From CAMBRF01 sp964404035 (GTDB lineage Bacteria; Verrucomicrobiota; Kiritimatiellia; CAIKKV01; CAITUY01): DNA of 9,788 nucleotides. Location: NCBI GenBank assembly GCA_964404035.1, contig CAYOIT010000163.1, positions 1 through 9,788 of the forward strand, read 5' to 3'. The notes beneath the pieces were generated by a model. That model saw only the letters and a program-made list of their open reading frames with translations, had not been told where the DNA came from and made no database searches. The position numbers and the translations under genes are program-made. Below, one piece after another: positions 1-6,694 of this stretch (within the stretch, counting starts at the first letter, position 1; every line of letters starts with the position of its first letter).

Positions 1-59
1 TCCATAATCGAATCGCGACTGATCCACCTCCCCTGACTGGTGGTGAGGAATCGAAGACC
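1..59 (-). pseudogene. Rhs core fragment, cut by window edge
   Basis: On the minus strand this stretch reads GLRFLTTSQGRWISRDSIM, the signature of the last Rhs-associated core repeat just before the variable C-terminal tip. It nearly matches residues 90-107 of the Rhs gene at 9357-8410 (GLRFLTTSQARWLSRDPI). Homology begins abruptly at the Gly-Leu-Arg-Phe part. The upstream residues that precede it in the other copy (tyrosine run) are replaced by dispersed-repeat sequence, and I see no start codon in this frame. It is best read as an orphan Rhs tip module or remnant whose 3' part lies beyond the left edge. The core assignment is firm; whether it is expressed is unknown. Confidence 0.75.
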
Positions 60-85
60 AGCTTCGCACCTGGCGAGACGGGGGT

Positions 86-176
86 ATGCGGTTTTGGAGG
101 TACAACCAGCTTCGAAATCAGGCGTCTTTGGGTAGTAGCCCATGGTCAGCTCGTCATTTCGGTTGGCGTTTGTCGA
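86..176 (-). repeat. Dispersed repeat, copy A
   Basis: Copy A of the ~90 bp non-coding repeat. On the plus strand it runs from ATGCGGTTTTGGAGG through a CAACCAGCTTCG block and a CCCATGGTCAGC block to CATTTC...GTCGAT. It shares these blocks in the same order and orientation with copies at 909-1040, 7283-7367 and 7983-8065. It lies between the end of the HEPN gene and the left Rhs fragment. The extension at 68-85 (ACCTGGCGAGACGGGGGT) is shared only with copy B. Confidence 0.7.
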
Positions 177-209
177 TCCCTGACCCTGCCCGTCCACTTG
201 ACCGTAGGT

Positions 210-593
210 TCAATCGATACGCAGAACCGTGCGCGCCTCCGAACGCAGAGCCTTGCTGATCTTCAGGGCTTGGGCGGCCACTGTTTTCTGGGCCGATTCT
301 CCGGGATATCGGAATGCGACCGCAAACTGGTTGAGGACTCCCAAGTCCGGGCGGAAAGCATCCCACGTCGGCTCCACGGCTAGAACGAGATCGAGCAGGT
401 GAATCAGGTTGTGGGTCTTCGCAAAGGCGATGTCTCCGTCCTGAAGACGCGCCTTCAGGTACTTTTCCGTCGCTTGCTGGGCGTGGAAACACACCGCGTC
501 ATAGTTCGGCTGGCGACGCACCCGCCATTCCCGGCATGCCGTCCGATAGTCAGCCTCAGCCTTGGCAATCCACTCATGCGTCAGGGGCTTCAT
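210..593 (-). CDS. HEPN-domain toxin of a HEPN/MNT pair
   Basis: A 127-residue protein of the HEPN family usually paired with minimal nucleotidyltransferases. The diagnostic parts are the helix with FHAQQATEKYLKA (about residues 36-48), the KTHNLIHLLDLV block (59-70) and the AFRYPG segment near residue 93. Known HEPN/MNT modules are toxin-antitoxin systems in which the HEPN partner is an RNase-like toxin. The start ATG has a good GGAAGG ribosome site 7 bp upstream and overlaps the end of the MNT gene by 20 bp, so the two are translationally coupled. Oddity: I find no arginine 4-6 residues before a histidine, so the canonical RX4-6H RNase motif is not visible. Family assignment is confident; catalytic activity is not. 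Confidence 0.85.
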   Translation of the reverse strand: MKPLTHEWIAKAEADYRTACREWRVRRQPNYDAVCFHAQQATEKYLKARLQDGDIAFAKTHNLIHLLDLVLAVEPTWDAFRPDLGVLNQFAVAFRYPGESAQKTVAAQALKISKALRSEARTVLRID

Positions 594-891
594 ACAGCAA
601 CCTTCCGCTCGTGGCCTCTTTTAAGAAAAAGTCGTTCATAGCCACACGGCGCTCGACATCGGACGGCTTCCGAATGACCAGATCCACAGCAAAGGACGGG
701 CTCAGTTTCCGGATCATTTCCGCGGCTTTGCTGACGCCGCTCCCCTTGAATGGCATCACCACCAGCAGATCAACATCGGAATCCGGACGAGGTTTTCCGT
801 GAGCATAGGACCCGAACAGGACAATCCGGCTAGGCTGATATTCGACAGCCAGCCGTCTACAAAATGCCCTGATTTCGCTTACAGCAACCAT
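574..891 (-). CDS. MNT-type minimal nucleotidyltransferase (antitoxin)
   Basis: A 105-residue protein with the minimal nucleotidyltransferase fold. The metal-binding signature GSYAHGKPRPDSDVD (G27 to D41) is a perfect GSX10DXD. A third acidic residue is present in the FAVDLVI strand (D70). In described HEPN/MNT systems this enzyme neutralises the HEPN toxin, in some cases by adding AMP groups to it. Here it precedes and overlaps the HEPN gene by 20 bp, a two-gene operon. The start ATG has no obvious Shine-Dalgarno sequence and lies 17 bp beyond the end of dispersed repeat B, so the pair is a self-contained cassette between repeats A and B. All catalytic residues are intact. Confidence 0.9.
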   Translation of the reverse strand: MVAVSEIRAFCRRLAVEYQPSRIVLFGSYAHGKPRPDSDVDLLVVMPFKGSGVSKAAEMIRKLSPSFAVDLVIRKPSDVERRVAMNDFFLKEATSGRLLYEAPDA

Positions 892-908
892 GTGTCAAAT
901 GTTGTCAT

Positions 909-1040
909 ATGCGGTTCAAGAGGTGCAACCAGATTCGACACCAGTTTCATACCTGGCGGAACGGGGGTATGCGGTTTTTGGAGGGACGATCAGGTGCGCA
1001 AACAGGTGTTGTCAGATGGTAACCCATGGGACGAAGTCCT
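909..1040 (-). repeat. Dispersed repeat, copy B (composite)
   Basis: Composite copy of the dispersed repeat. A full-order but more diverged copy begins at ATGCGGTTTTTGGAGGG (969) and includes CAGGTGTTGTCAGATGG and AACCCATGGG. A partial second copy begins at ATGCGGTTCAAGAGG (909) with the CAACCAGATTCG block. The two are joined by ACCTGGCGGAACGGGGGT, which is also found beside copy A. It lies between the toxin of the recombinase operon and the MNT gene. The remaining 1041-1168 holds no gene I can support. Confidence 0.65.
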
Positions 1041-1168
1041 ATGGGCTGCATTCTAGGCGAGACGCGAGGACGGGGAAGGCAAATCAGACGCAAAACGAGG
1101 CTATTTCTTGCCCGACAATAGGGCGCGGCCCTTGTCCGGCAACCGGTAGTTCTGCAACCGGTTACGGC

Positions 1169-1549
1169 TCAGTTCGGCGGCATGTTGGATAGGGTAATGC
1201 GATCGTATGCCCCATGCTTCTTATCTTCCGGATGCGGCTCGATGCCGATGACCGTGATCTCACCCCGGTTCGGGCCGTAGGCCCAGAAGAGCCGGCCCGC
1301 CGCGGGCGTGCGGTTCTCAAGGTAGGATTGCCAGACTTTGATCCCGTATCGACGGCTGAGATCGTCGATCTCGTGGGAGTGAAGCCCTGGATGGCGGGGG
1401 TTGGCACTGAGGAACTGCAAGGCTTTCACGAGTTGATTGAACTGGCGTTGTTCTTCCCTGTCCAACTGGCCGTTATCAGCCCGAGTCGACAGGTCCGTCC
1501 AGTATTGATCCATCTCCGGCATACCCATGCGGATGGCGTAGGCACTCAT
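1169..1549 (-). CDS. RelE/ParE-like toxin of a type II TA pair
   Basis: A 126-residue protein resembling RelE/ParE/HigB-superfamily toxins. After a helical N-terminus rich in charged residues it shows LQFLSANPRHPGLHSHEI (about 43-60), then a core containing KVWQSYLEN, RLFWAYGPNRGEITVIGIEPHP and a C-terminal DRITLSNM. This order (compaction loop, basic-aromatic strand, hydrophobic strand, final Arg-rich strand) is typical of the fold, whose members usually cleave mRNA or inhibit gyrase. Its ATG overlaps the TGA of the upstream gene as ATGA, the usual antitoxin-toxin coupling. It is the last gene of the six-gene operon. Assignment rests on overall pattern, and I cannot say which target it has. 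Confidence 0.7.
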   Translation of the reverse strand: MSAYAIRMGMPEMDQYWTDLSTRADNGQLDREEQRQFNQLVKALQFLSANPRHPGLHSHEIDDLSRRYGIKVWQSYLENRTPAAGRLFWAYGPNRGEITVIGIEPHPEDKKHGAYDRITLSNMPPN

Positions 1550-1812
1550 GCACGGCCCGCCTTCGCCGTGTACCGCCTCAAATCGATGGCCGGCGAGGCA
1601 TGGCCGCGCTTCAGGTTCCTGACGGCCTTGTCCATCATCCGAAGAACACTGGCCGAGACATTCGCCGGATGGGTCAGGACCCGCGGTTCCAACATCACCG
1701 TTCCGTCGGAAAAGAGCCGGACGGCATAGTAATCACTAGTCGTGCCCCGAAGCGTAACGCGCTTCTTGGAGTCCAGATGCACATCGTATTCCTTGAGTAC
1801 CGCTGTTGTCAT
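1546..1812 (-). CDS. Putative antitoxin partner of RelE-like toxin
   Basis: An 88-residue protein beginning MTTAVLKEYDVHL. The chosen ATG (1812) has GAGGAG about 9 bp upstream. An ATG two codons earlier lies too close to that site, and longer starts would run into the recombinase gene. The N-terminal strand-rich part (DSKKRVTLRG...YYAVRLFSDGTVMLEPRVL) resembles small AbrB/SpoVT-like or similar beta-rich antitoxin DNA-binding domains. The C-terminal half (helix around LRMMDKAVRNLKRG, then AIDLRRY) would be the toxin-binding part. It starts 20 bp after the recombinase stop and overlaps the toxin by 4 bp, so it sits in the same operon. Antitoxin role is inferred mainly from gene order and size. 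Confidence 0.6.
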   Translation of the reverse strand: MTTAVLKEYDVHLDSKKRVTLRGTTSDYYAVRLFSDGTVMLEPRVLTHPANVSASVLRMMDKAVRNLKRGHASPAIDLRRYTAKAGRA

Positions 1813-1831
1813 GGTCATCGCTCCTCTTGCG

Positions 1832-2821
1832 TCATGGTGGGATTTCCCACTCCCCCAGTATACGCTCTTCTGTCTCCCATGCAAGCGACGTGTCCCGTTC
1901 ATTGTCTTTCTCCCTCGGATGGCACCGGCGGTGAGTCTCCTTGAGGTCGGTTATGGTGAGTTTGGCGTAGTGCTTGAGCGTTTCGAGCGACTCGTGGCCG
2001 AGCAGTTCCTTGACGTGGTACATGCCCGCGCCGGCGCGTAGCAACTCGGTCGTACACGACCGGCGAAACGTGTGAGGCGTGACGTTGACCTCCAGGCCCG
2101 CCTTTTGGGCGAACGTATGAACGAGTTTCAGGAAGGTCGAGTACTTGACCCGCTCGCCCGACAGGGTCACAAAGAGCGCCTCCTCGTCCACCATCGGCAG
2201 CCCCGGCCGCACGCCCTTGATGTAGCCTTCCAGGAAGTGCAGGGCCGTCTGTCCGATGGGCACCATGCGTTCCTTCTGCCCTTTGCCCCGGACGCGGGCC
2301 ACCCGGTTGGCGAAATCCACGTCGCGCAGGTTGAGTCCCAGCAACTCGGCCACCCGGATGCCGCTGGAGTAGACCAACTCCAGCATGGTGCGGTTGCGGA
2401 AGGACTCGGCCCCGTCGGTCGGCACCCCGTCGAGCATCCGCCGCACCTGCTCGTGGTTGAGTACGCTGCCGGGCAGGGTCTTGGGTTCACGCACGTACTG
2501 GACGCCCTCCCCGAGGCGGGACTGGACATAACCATGTTGGGCCAGATGCTTGAGGAACGATCGGACTTCCTGGATGCGTTTGTTGATGGTGCGGGGGTTA
2601 AGCGGGAGCCCTTTGCGGGTGCGGAACAGGTTCATGTGCCGCTGCCACCGCTCCAGATGGCTGGCGCGCAACTGGTCGGGCGTGGTGACACCGAGCGTGG
2701 CGCCCATCCAGCGGATCCACTCGCGCAGGTCGTTATTGGCCTGCTTGGCCGTCCAGCCGCTGAAGTTGAGCGCGCGCAGGTGCTGCACGTAGTCGATGAG
2801 GAGTTCAAGGAATGTCTGCAT
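1832..2821 (-). CDS. Tyrosine recombinase, second of a tandem pair
   Basis: A 329-residue Xer-like site-specific recombinase. Residues 1-100 form a SAM-like core-binding domain. The catalytic domain has the full set: R156 (GIRVAELLGL), K180 (RGKGQKERMVP), H250 and R253 (PHTFRRS), H276 (LLGH) and nucleophile Y285 (KHYAKL). It should cut and rejoin DNA through a 3'-phosphotyrosine intermediate. It starts 8 bp after the stop of the preceding recombinase and is followed 20 bp later by the antitoxin. It lacks the extra helix region between the second conserved patch and the active site that marks integron IntI enzymes. A ~35-residue polar tail follows the catalytic domain. Its target site is unknown. 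Confidence 0.93.
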   Translation of the reverse strand: MQTFLELLIDYVQHLRALNFSGWTAKQANNDLREWIRWMGATLGVTTPDQLRASHLERWQRHMNLFRTRKGLPLNPRTINKRIQEVRSFLKHLAQHGYVQSRLGEGVQYVREPKTLPGSVLNHEQVRRMLDGVPTDGAESFRNRTMLELVYSSGIRVAELLGLNLRDVDFANRVARVRGKGQKERMVPIGQTALHFLEGYIKGVRPGLPMVDEEALFVTLSGERVKYSTFLKLVHTFAQKAGLEVNVTPHTFRRSCTTELLRAGAGMYHVKELLGHESLETLKHYAKLTITDLKETHRRCHPREKDNERDTSLAWETEERILGEWEIPP

Positions 2822-2829
2822 GGGAACCC

Positions 2830-3747
2830 TTAGGCGCCGGGTTTGCTGAGGGCGTGGACCGCCTGCAGTTCATGGATGGTCAGCCGCAGATACTGGGTCA
2901 GGTGTTTGAGGGTGGTATGCCCCAGCAGCATCTGCAGGTCCACCGGGTGCGCGCCGCGGCGCAGCATGTGCGTGGCGCAGGCCCGACGAAGCGCGTGGGG
3001 CGTGATGAGCGGCGTGACGCCGCAGGCCCGGCTGTGCCGCAGGATGTTGAGTCGCAGGCCGCCATAGGAAAGCGCCGTCCCACCCCGCACCACCCAGAGC
3101 GGCGCCGGCTTGCCGGGTGCCGGTTGAGCGGTACTGGCGAGATACTTGCGCAGCCATTCGGCCGCAGCCGCGCCCAGCGGAACCATCCGTTCCCTGCTCC
3201 CCTTGCCCATCACGCGGACCGTGCCGTTGCCCAGGTCCACATCCTTGACCGTGAGCCGCGACAGTTCCTCCGCTCGCATGCCCGTCGCGTAGGCCGTCTC
3301 CAGCATGGCCCGATCCCGCAGTCCCGCGAAGGTCGCTGTGTCGGGGACCGCCAGCAGGCGCAGGATCTCCTCCTCGCTGGGCACCGGCATCAGGGGCCGG
3401 GGCGCCTGGCGGATCACGATCCCTTCCGCCGGGTTGAGGAAGACCACCTGCGTGTCCTCCAACCACCGGAAGAACTTCTTGATGGCCCGCAGGTAGACCT
3501 CGATCGAGGCCTGCCGCCATTGCCGCTCCACGATCAAACGCCGATAGGCCTCAAGGTCGGCTTGCGTGACTTCCTGCGCCCGAGTGAGACCCCGGCCCGA
3601 CAGGAAGTCCGCGAACCGGTCCATGGCCATGCCGTAGATTTCGACCGTCTTGCGGGCGAAGCGGCGCACGACCAGATGCTCGCGATACCGCCGCACCAGT
3701 ACGGTTATGAGGCCATCACTATGACTACCCAACACATGTCTATTCAT
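2830..3747 (-). CDS. Tyrosine recombinase, first of a tandem pair
   Basis: A 305-residue Xer-like recombinase. The N-terminal core-binding domain covers about residues 15-110 (YREHLVVRRFARKTVEIYG...). All six active-site residues are visible: R158 (TGMRAEEL), K182 (GKGSRERMVP), H251 and R254 (PHALRRA), H277 (LLGH) and Y286 (TQYLRL). Its ATG overlaps the TGA of the primase-like gene (ATGA), and the second recombinase follows 8 bp after its stop. The pair is clearly diverged in sequence, so they probably act as a heteromeric XerCD-like complex on asymmetric sites rather than being a recent duplication. Two adjacent recombinases differ from RIT elements, which have three. Confidence 0.93.
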   Translation of the reverse strand: MNRHVLGSHSDGLITVLVRRYREHLVVRRFARKTVEIYGMAMDRFADFLSGRGLTRAQEVTQADLEAYRRLIVERQWRQASIEVYLRAIKKFFRWLEDTQVVFLNPAEGIVIRQAPRPLMPVPSEEEILRLLAVPDTATFAGLRDRAMLETAYATGMRAEELSRLTVKDVDLGNGTVRVMGKGSRERMVPLGAAAAEWLRKYLASTAQPAPGKPAPLWVVRGGTALSYGGLRLNILRHSRACGVTPLITPHALRRACATHMLRRGAHPVDLQMLLGHTTLKHLTQYLRLTIHELQAVHALSKPGA

Positions 3748-6131
3748 GCTTCCCCGTCATTCTGGCCACCCCCCGTGGTAACCACGCTGTTATCAGGCTC
3801 TTGTGCCGATTTCGACGGGTGGCCACCCCCCGGCCAACACTGGCCACCTGTGGCCACGTCCGGCAGGCCCGGAAGGAGAGGCTCGGTCTCTTCGCCGTGT
3901 CCGTCATAGGACAGCCGATAGCGATACGCTGCGCCGAACCGCCGGGATGCCATGACCACGAACTCCAGTTCGATCAGTTGCTTGAGGTAGCGTCGCACCC
4001 GGGTGTGCGCCCAGCCGGTGAACTCCCGGATCTCCCGCCGGGAGAACACCACCTCGCTCGGCTCGGGTACCGTCTCGCCCGAACGTTGCCGCGCTTCACC
4101 TATCTTCCCGTGCACCATGCGTTCCAGATGCATGAGCAGGTCGAGGCTGACGTGATTGAGGTCGTCCAGGTCGCGCCCGAGCACCTCCGTGGCCAGAGCG
4201 CCCGCCGTCCGGATATCCGCCTCGTCGACCTCGACATGTTCCACCCCCTCGGCGTATTTCACCTGCTTCTGCATCTGCCTCAGGAACGCCACTGTCCGGA
4301 TCAGGTTCAGGTACTTGGGCTGGTCGCGCCGGCTCTGCAGGCGGTCGTCGCCGTAACTCAACTGCTCGGCAAAGGGGTTCACGACCTTGATCGGTTGCAG
4401 CAGCCGCTGGAAGTTGCGGTGCCGGCGGAGCACCGCTTCGCGAGCCTCCCGTTCGCGCTGGCCGTCCAGCGTCTGGCGTCGGCGCTGGGCGGCGAGAATG
4501 GCGCGGGTCTGTTCGCGGCTCTCGTCCACGCTGGTCACGAAGAAGCGGCTGCGGGTCTCGGGATCGGTCTCCGGATCGGTGGTCGTGATGAAGACCGAGG
4601 TCGGCCCCTCCACGCGGTTAACCATGGTGGTGAGTTTGCCGGTGCCGAAATCCTTGACGGTCACCTCGATCACCAGTTCCCCGGCGGAGATGAGGTTACG
4701 GATCGCGTAGCCGGACTCCTCCGCCCCGGCGCCTTCCTCCAGGGCGAGGATCTTGTGCTTGAGGCTCTGCCGGGCCTTGTAGAAGAGCGCCTTGCCGGAG
4801 AGGCTGGTGAGTTTGACGACATCCTCCGGCGGGCAGAACGCGAGCGTGGCATCCTGCAACGCCGACTTGCCGGCCCCGGAACTGCTGAGGATGAGGATGG
4901 AGAGCGGGTCCTGGGTCTTACGGCTCACGGCCGCCAGGTAACAGAGCACTTTGTTGGCCTTTTCGCCCACAAGCCCGCAGGCGGCGTAGTCGGCCACCAG
5001 GCGTTCCACAAGATCGGGACTGCGCCCGAAGGCCTCGGCCTCCCGCCGCTCCGCCTCCGGGATATCCGCCACGCGATCGGGCAGCGGCTGGCCGGCGGGC
5101 GGTTCATGGCTCTCGCAGCAGCGGATGAGCCGCACGATGTCGGACTCGATTGTCTCGTTCGTTTCCTCGAAGAACCGGCAGAGGTCCTGCGTCAGCGTCT
5201 TGCGGGCGCGGGCGGAATAGAAGTCGATGCTGTCCACGTGGAGCCGTCCGCCATGCTCGGTACGCAGCGTGGCCCTGAGACGCCGGGGCCCTTTCTCGAT
5301 GCCCCGCAGTTCGTACCGGCGGCGGTCAAACCGCACGCGGAACCCGTCGGGGATCGGTTCGGCGGGCGAGACCTGAGGCCCGGTCGGTTCGGGAAGATCG
5401 GGTGTGATGAGTGCCGCCTGAAGCACTTCGGCCACCCGTTGGGGCCCGTGGCGTACAAGCGTGGCGTTGAATGGCTGTTCGACGGGACAGCGCCGGACAG
5501 TGCAGGGCAGGCCCGTGAAGGCCGCCGCCAGGCGTTCGACGCTGCCGGCCACGCCGACGCAACTGATCTGTTGTACGCCGCCGGAGCGGATCGCCGCGCG
5601 GTCGGCCTCGGTCAACTCTCCGTCCACCAGGGCGATGACGTTGGGGCAGCCGGCCCGTTGCAGCGTGAGCGCCTCGATGATGCCCTCCGTGGCGATGAGT
5701 TCAGCATGCGTGCGCAAGATCGGCGCGTTCCAAAGCGCCATCGCGGCGTCGGGGATCACAACCGCCTGTCCGTTCGCCAGGCGCACGCCCGAGAGTCCCG
5801 CAAGCGCCCCGTCCGCATCGAGCAGCGGGAACGTGAGGCAGTCGAGGAACCGCTCCCGGCCCGACTCGTCCAGGATGCCCATATCCCGCAACGTGTCACG
5901 GGCCCCGCCCTGGGTCGGCAGCACCCGCAGGAGCGTCCCGGTGGCGCATCCGATGCGGAAGGCCTGCACGAGCCCGGAGTCGTTGAGTCCATGCCGGGCC
6001 AGACAGGCCGGTCCCTCGGCGCCCTTGACCAGCGTCTCATGGTAGAAACGCGCAACCTTCTCCCAAAGGGCCGCCTGCCCAAAGAGCGGACCCCCCTCCG
6101 GCTTTTGCGACCTGTCATTCCTTCCGTTCAT
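3744..6131 (-). CDS. DnaG/TOPRIM-AAA+ primase-helicase-like protein
   Basis: A 795-residue replication-type protein. Residues ~20-130 resemble the DnaG catalytic-core N-terminus (YHETL, HGL, FRIGCA, FLDCLTFPLLDADG). Residues ~141-205 are a TOPRIM domain with the conserved Glu (ATEGIIEAL, E149), but the expected DxD strand reads SCVGVAGS. A P-loop ATPase follows: Walker A SSSGAGKS (~417-423), Walker B-like KILALEEG (460-467), sensor-like VFITTTD (514-519) and an arginine-finger-like RSRFF (527-531). Residues ~690-742 look like a winged helix. No N-terminal CHC2 zinc finger is present. The frame is open to 6278, but the ATG at 6131 fits the domain start best; it overlaps the zinc-ribbon gene by 17 bp without its own ribosome site. 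Likely role: replication of a mobile element. Confidence 0.8.
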   Translation of the reverse strand: MNGRNDRSQKPEGGPLFGQAALWEKVARFYHETLVKGAEGPACLARHGLNDSGLVQAFRIGCATGTLLRVLPTQGGARDTLRDMGILDESGRERFLDCLTFPLLDADGALAGLSGVRLANGQAVVIPDAAMALWNAPILRTHAELIATEGIIEALTLQRAGCPNVIALVDGELTEADRAAIRSGGVQQISCVGVAGSVERLAAAFTGLPCTVRRCPVEQPFNATLVRHGPQRVAEVLQAALITPDLPEPTGPQVSPAEPIPDGFRVRFDRRRYELRGIEKGPRRLRATLRTEHGGRLHVDSIDFYSARARKTLTQDLCRFFEETNETIESDIVRLIRCCESHEPPAGQPLPDRVADIPEAERREAEAFGRSPDLVERLVADYAACGLVGEKANKVLCYLAAVSRKTQDPLSILILSSSGAGKSALQDATLAFCPPEDVVKLTSLSGKALFYKARQSLKHKILALEEGAGAEESGYAIRNLISAGELVIEVTVKDFGTGKLTTMVNRVEGPTSVFITTTDPETDPETRSRFFVTSVDESREQTRAILAAQRRRQTLDGQREREAREAVLRRHRNFQRLLQPIKVVNPFAEQLSYGDDRLQSRRDQPKYLNLIRTVAFLRQMQKQVKYAEGVEHVEVDEADIRTAGALATEVLGRDLDDLNHVSLDLLMHLERMVHGKIGEARQRSGETVPEPSEVVFSRREIREFTGWAHTRVRRYLKQLIELEFVVMASRRFGAAYRYRLSYDGHGEETEPLLPGLPDVATGGQCWPGGGHPSKSAQEPDNSVVTTGGGQNDGEA
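3763..3858. repeat. Cluster of four TGGCCAC repeats
   Basis: TGGCCAC occurs at 3763, 3820, 3841 and 3851, three times followed by C and twice within TGGCCACCCCCCG. The cluster lies in the low-complexity C-terminal tail of the primase-like gene (Gly/Pro/Thr rich). Spacing is irregular. It could be iteron-like binding sites embedded in the gene or simply codon-driven repetition. Confidence 0.45.
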
Positions 6132-6558
6132 GTCGCCAACGGTAGACCCGAACTCCCCACCGAGCCACGACGTTTTGTAACGTAAGACCCACATCCCGCC
6201 AAACCCCAAGCCAGTCGCGGGTTTTCGCGATAACGACGTGTCGTAACGTAACCCCGTTCGGATGCCGCAACCGCACACCGACTCCGTTTCGGCCGGCGCG
6301 CTGGACCGGCAGCAGGATGTCCGCCGTGAAGGCCGTTCGCCGCTCGCGCCGCCAGTAACCGGGATGACGCCGACGCCACGCCTGGGTGCGATCGATGTCC
6401 TTCTTGAAGTGGTCGGGGTTCTTCCGCCGCCATTGCCGGCAGTTCTCCCGGTTGCGCGCCCGCTGGCACACCCGGCGCGCGCAGTACCCCTGGTGCCAGG
6501 CGTTGTGGGGGTCGGGCTGGAATAGTTTCCGGCAATGCGGGCAGCGTTGCGGTTTCAT
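6115..6558 (-). CDS. Small zinc-ribbon protein, first gene of the operon
   Basis: A 147-residue basic protein. The N-terminus has CPHC (C6, C9) then C26 and C31, a C-x2-C-x16-C-x4-C zinc ribbon with KLFQPDPHNAW between the pairs, followed by a very Arg-rich stretch (NRENCRQWRRKNPDHFKK). Similar zinc-ribbon proteins with a FxPDP motif and Arg-rich tail are known to me as uncharacterised genes near mobile elements. The C-terminal 60 residues contain an internal repeat (VTLRHVVIA / LTLQNVVAR) with a 22-residue period. The start has a strong GGAGGAGG site 7-8 bp upstream. The stop overlaps the primase start, so the products may cooperate; nucleic-acid binding is likely. Function is otherwise unknown. 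Confidence 0.75.
   Translation of the reverse strand: MKPQRCPHCRKLFQPDPHNAWHQGYCARRVCQRARNRENCRQWRRKNPDHFKKDIDRTQAWRRRHPGYWRRERRTAFTADILLPVQRAGRNGVGVRLRHPNGVTLRHVVIAKTRDWLGVWRDVGLTLQNVVARWGVRVYRWRHERKE
6167..6251. repeat. Two 19 bp direct repeats with TAACGTAA
   Basis: ACGACGTTTTGTAACGTAA (6167-6185) and ACGACGTGTCGTAACGTAA (6233-6251) differ at two positions and are 66 bp apart, that is exactly 22 codons in the zinc-ribbon gene. They lie just upstream of the primase start. They encode a repeated peptide, but the high nucleotide identity and the ACGT cores also fit a protein-binding site. Confidence 0.6.
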
Positions 6559-6579
6559 GCGTCGACCTCCTCCGGGCGC

Positions 6580-6608
6580 AGGGTAGGACGGATCGGAGGG
6601 AATCGCCA
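6580..6608 (-). promoter_or_regulatory. Possible weak promoter for the operon
   Basis: In the 136 bp gap before the zinc-ribbon gene the minus strand has TGGCGA (6608-6603), a 17 bp spacer and TACCCT (6585-6580), about 22 bp before the start codon. Both hexamers are poor matches to the sigma-70 consensus. The gap is the only sizeable non-coding stretch upstream of the six-gene operon. Confidence 0.22.
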
Positions 6609-6694
6609 GTTCTTCTACGGAAGCCGGGCCGAAGTCGCGGCGAAGAAGAAAGCGCCGTCACGCGCGCGAGGGTTACGAAGGTGCCTCCCGGGCC

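Noticed and set aside
894..899. TTGACA hexamer on the minus strand just before the MNT gene
   Set aside because: A matching -10 box would fall inside the coding region, so it cannot drive this start codon.
1101..1168. Coding-like tail in another frame downstream of the RelE-like toxin, ending RLPDKGRALLSGKK
   Set aside because: It has no start or family match, and the toxin already ends at a typical position. A frameshifted remnant is possible, but the evidence is too thin.
1832..3747. RIT (recombinase in trio) element
   Set aside because: Only two recombinase genes are present; the adjacent gene is a primase-helicase-like protein, not a third recombinase.
3801..6185. A 794-codon open frame on the plus strand, and similar long plus-strand frames at 2072-2833 and 2812-3909
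   Set aside because: They lie antisense to genes with clear catalytic motifs. Their composition is rich in Arg, Gly, Pro, His and Val as expected for GC-rich antisense frames, and they show no recognisable domain.
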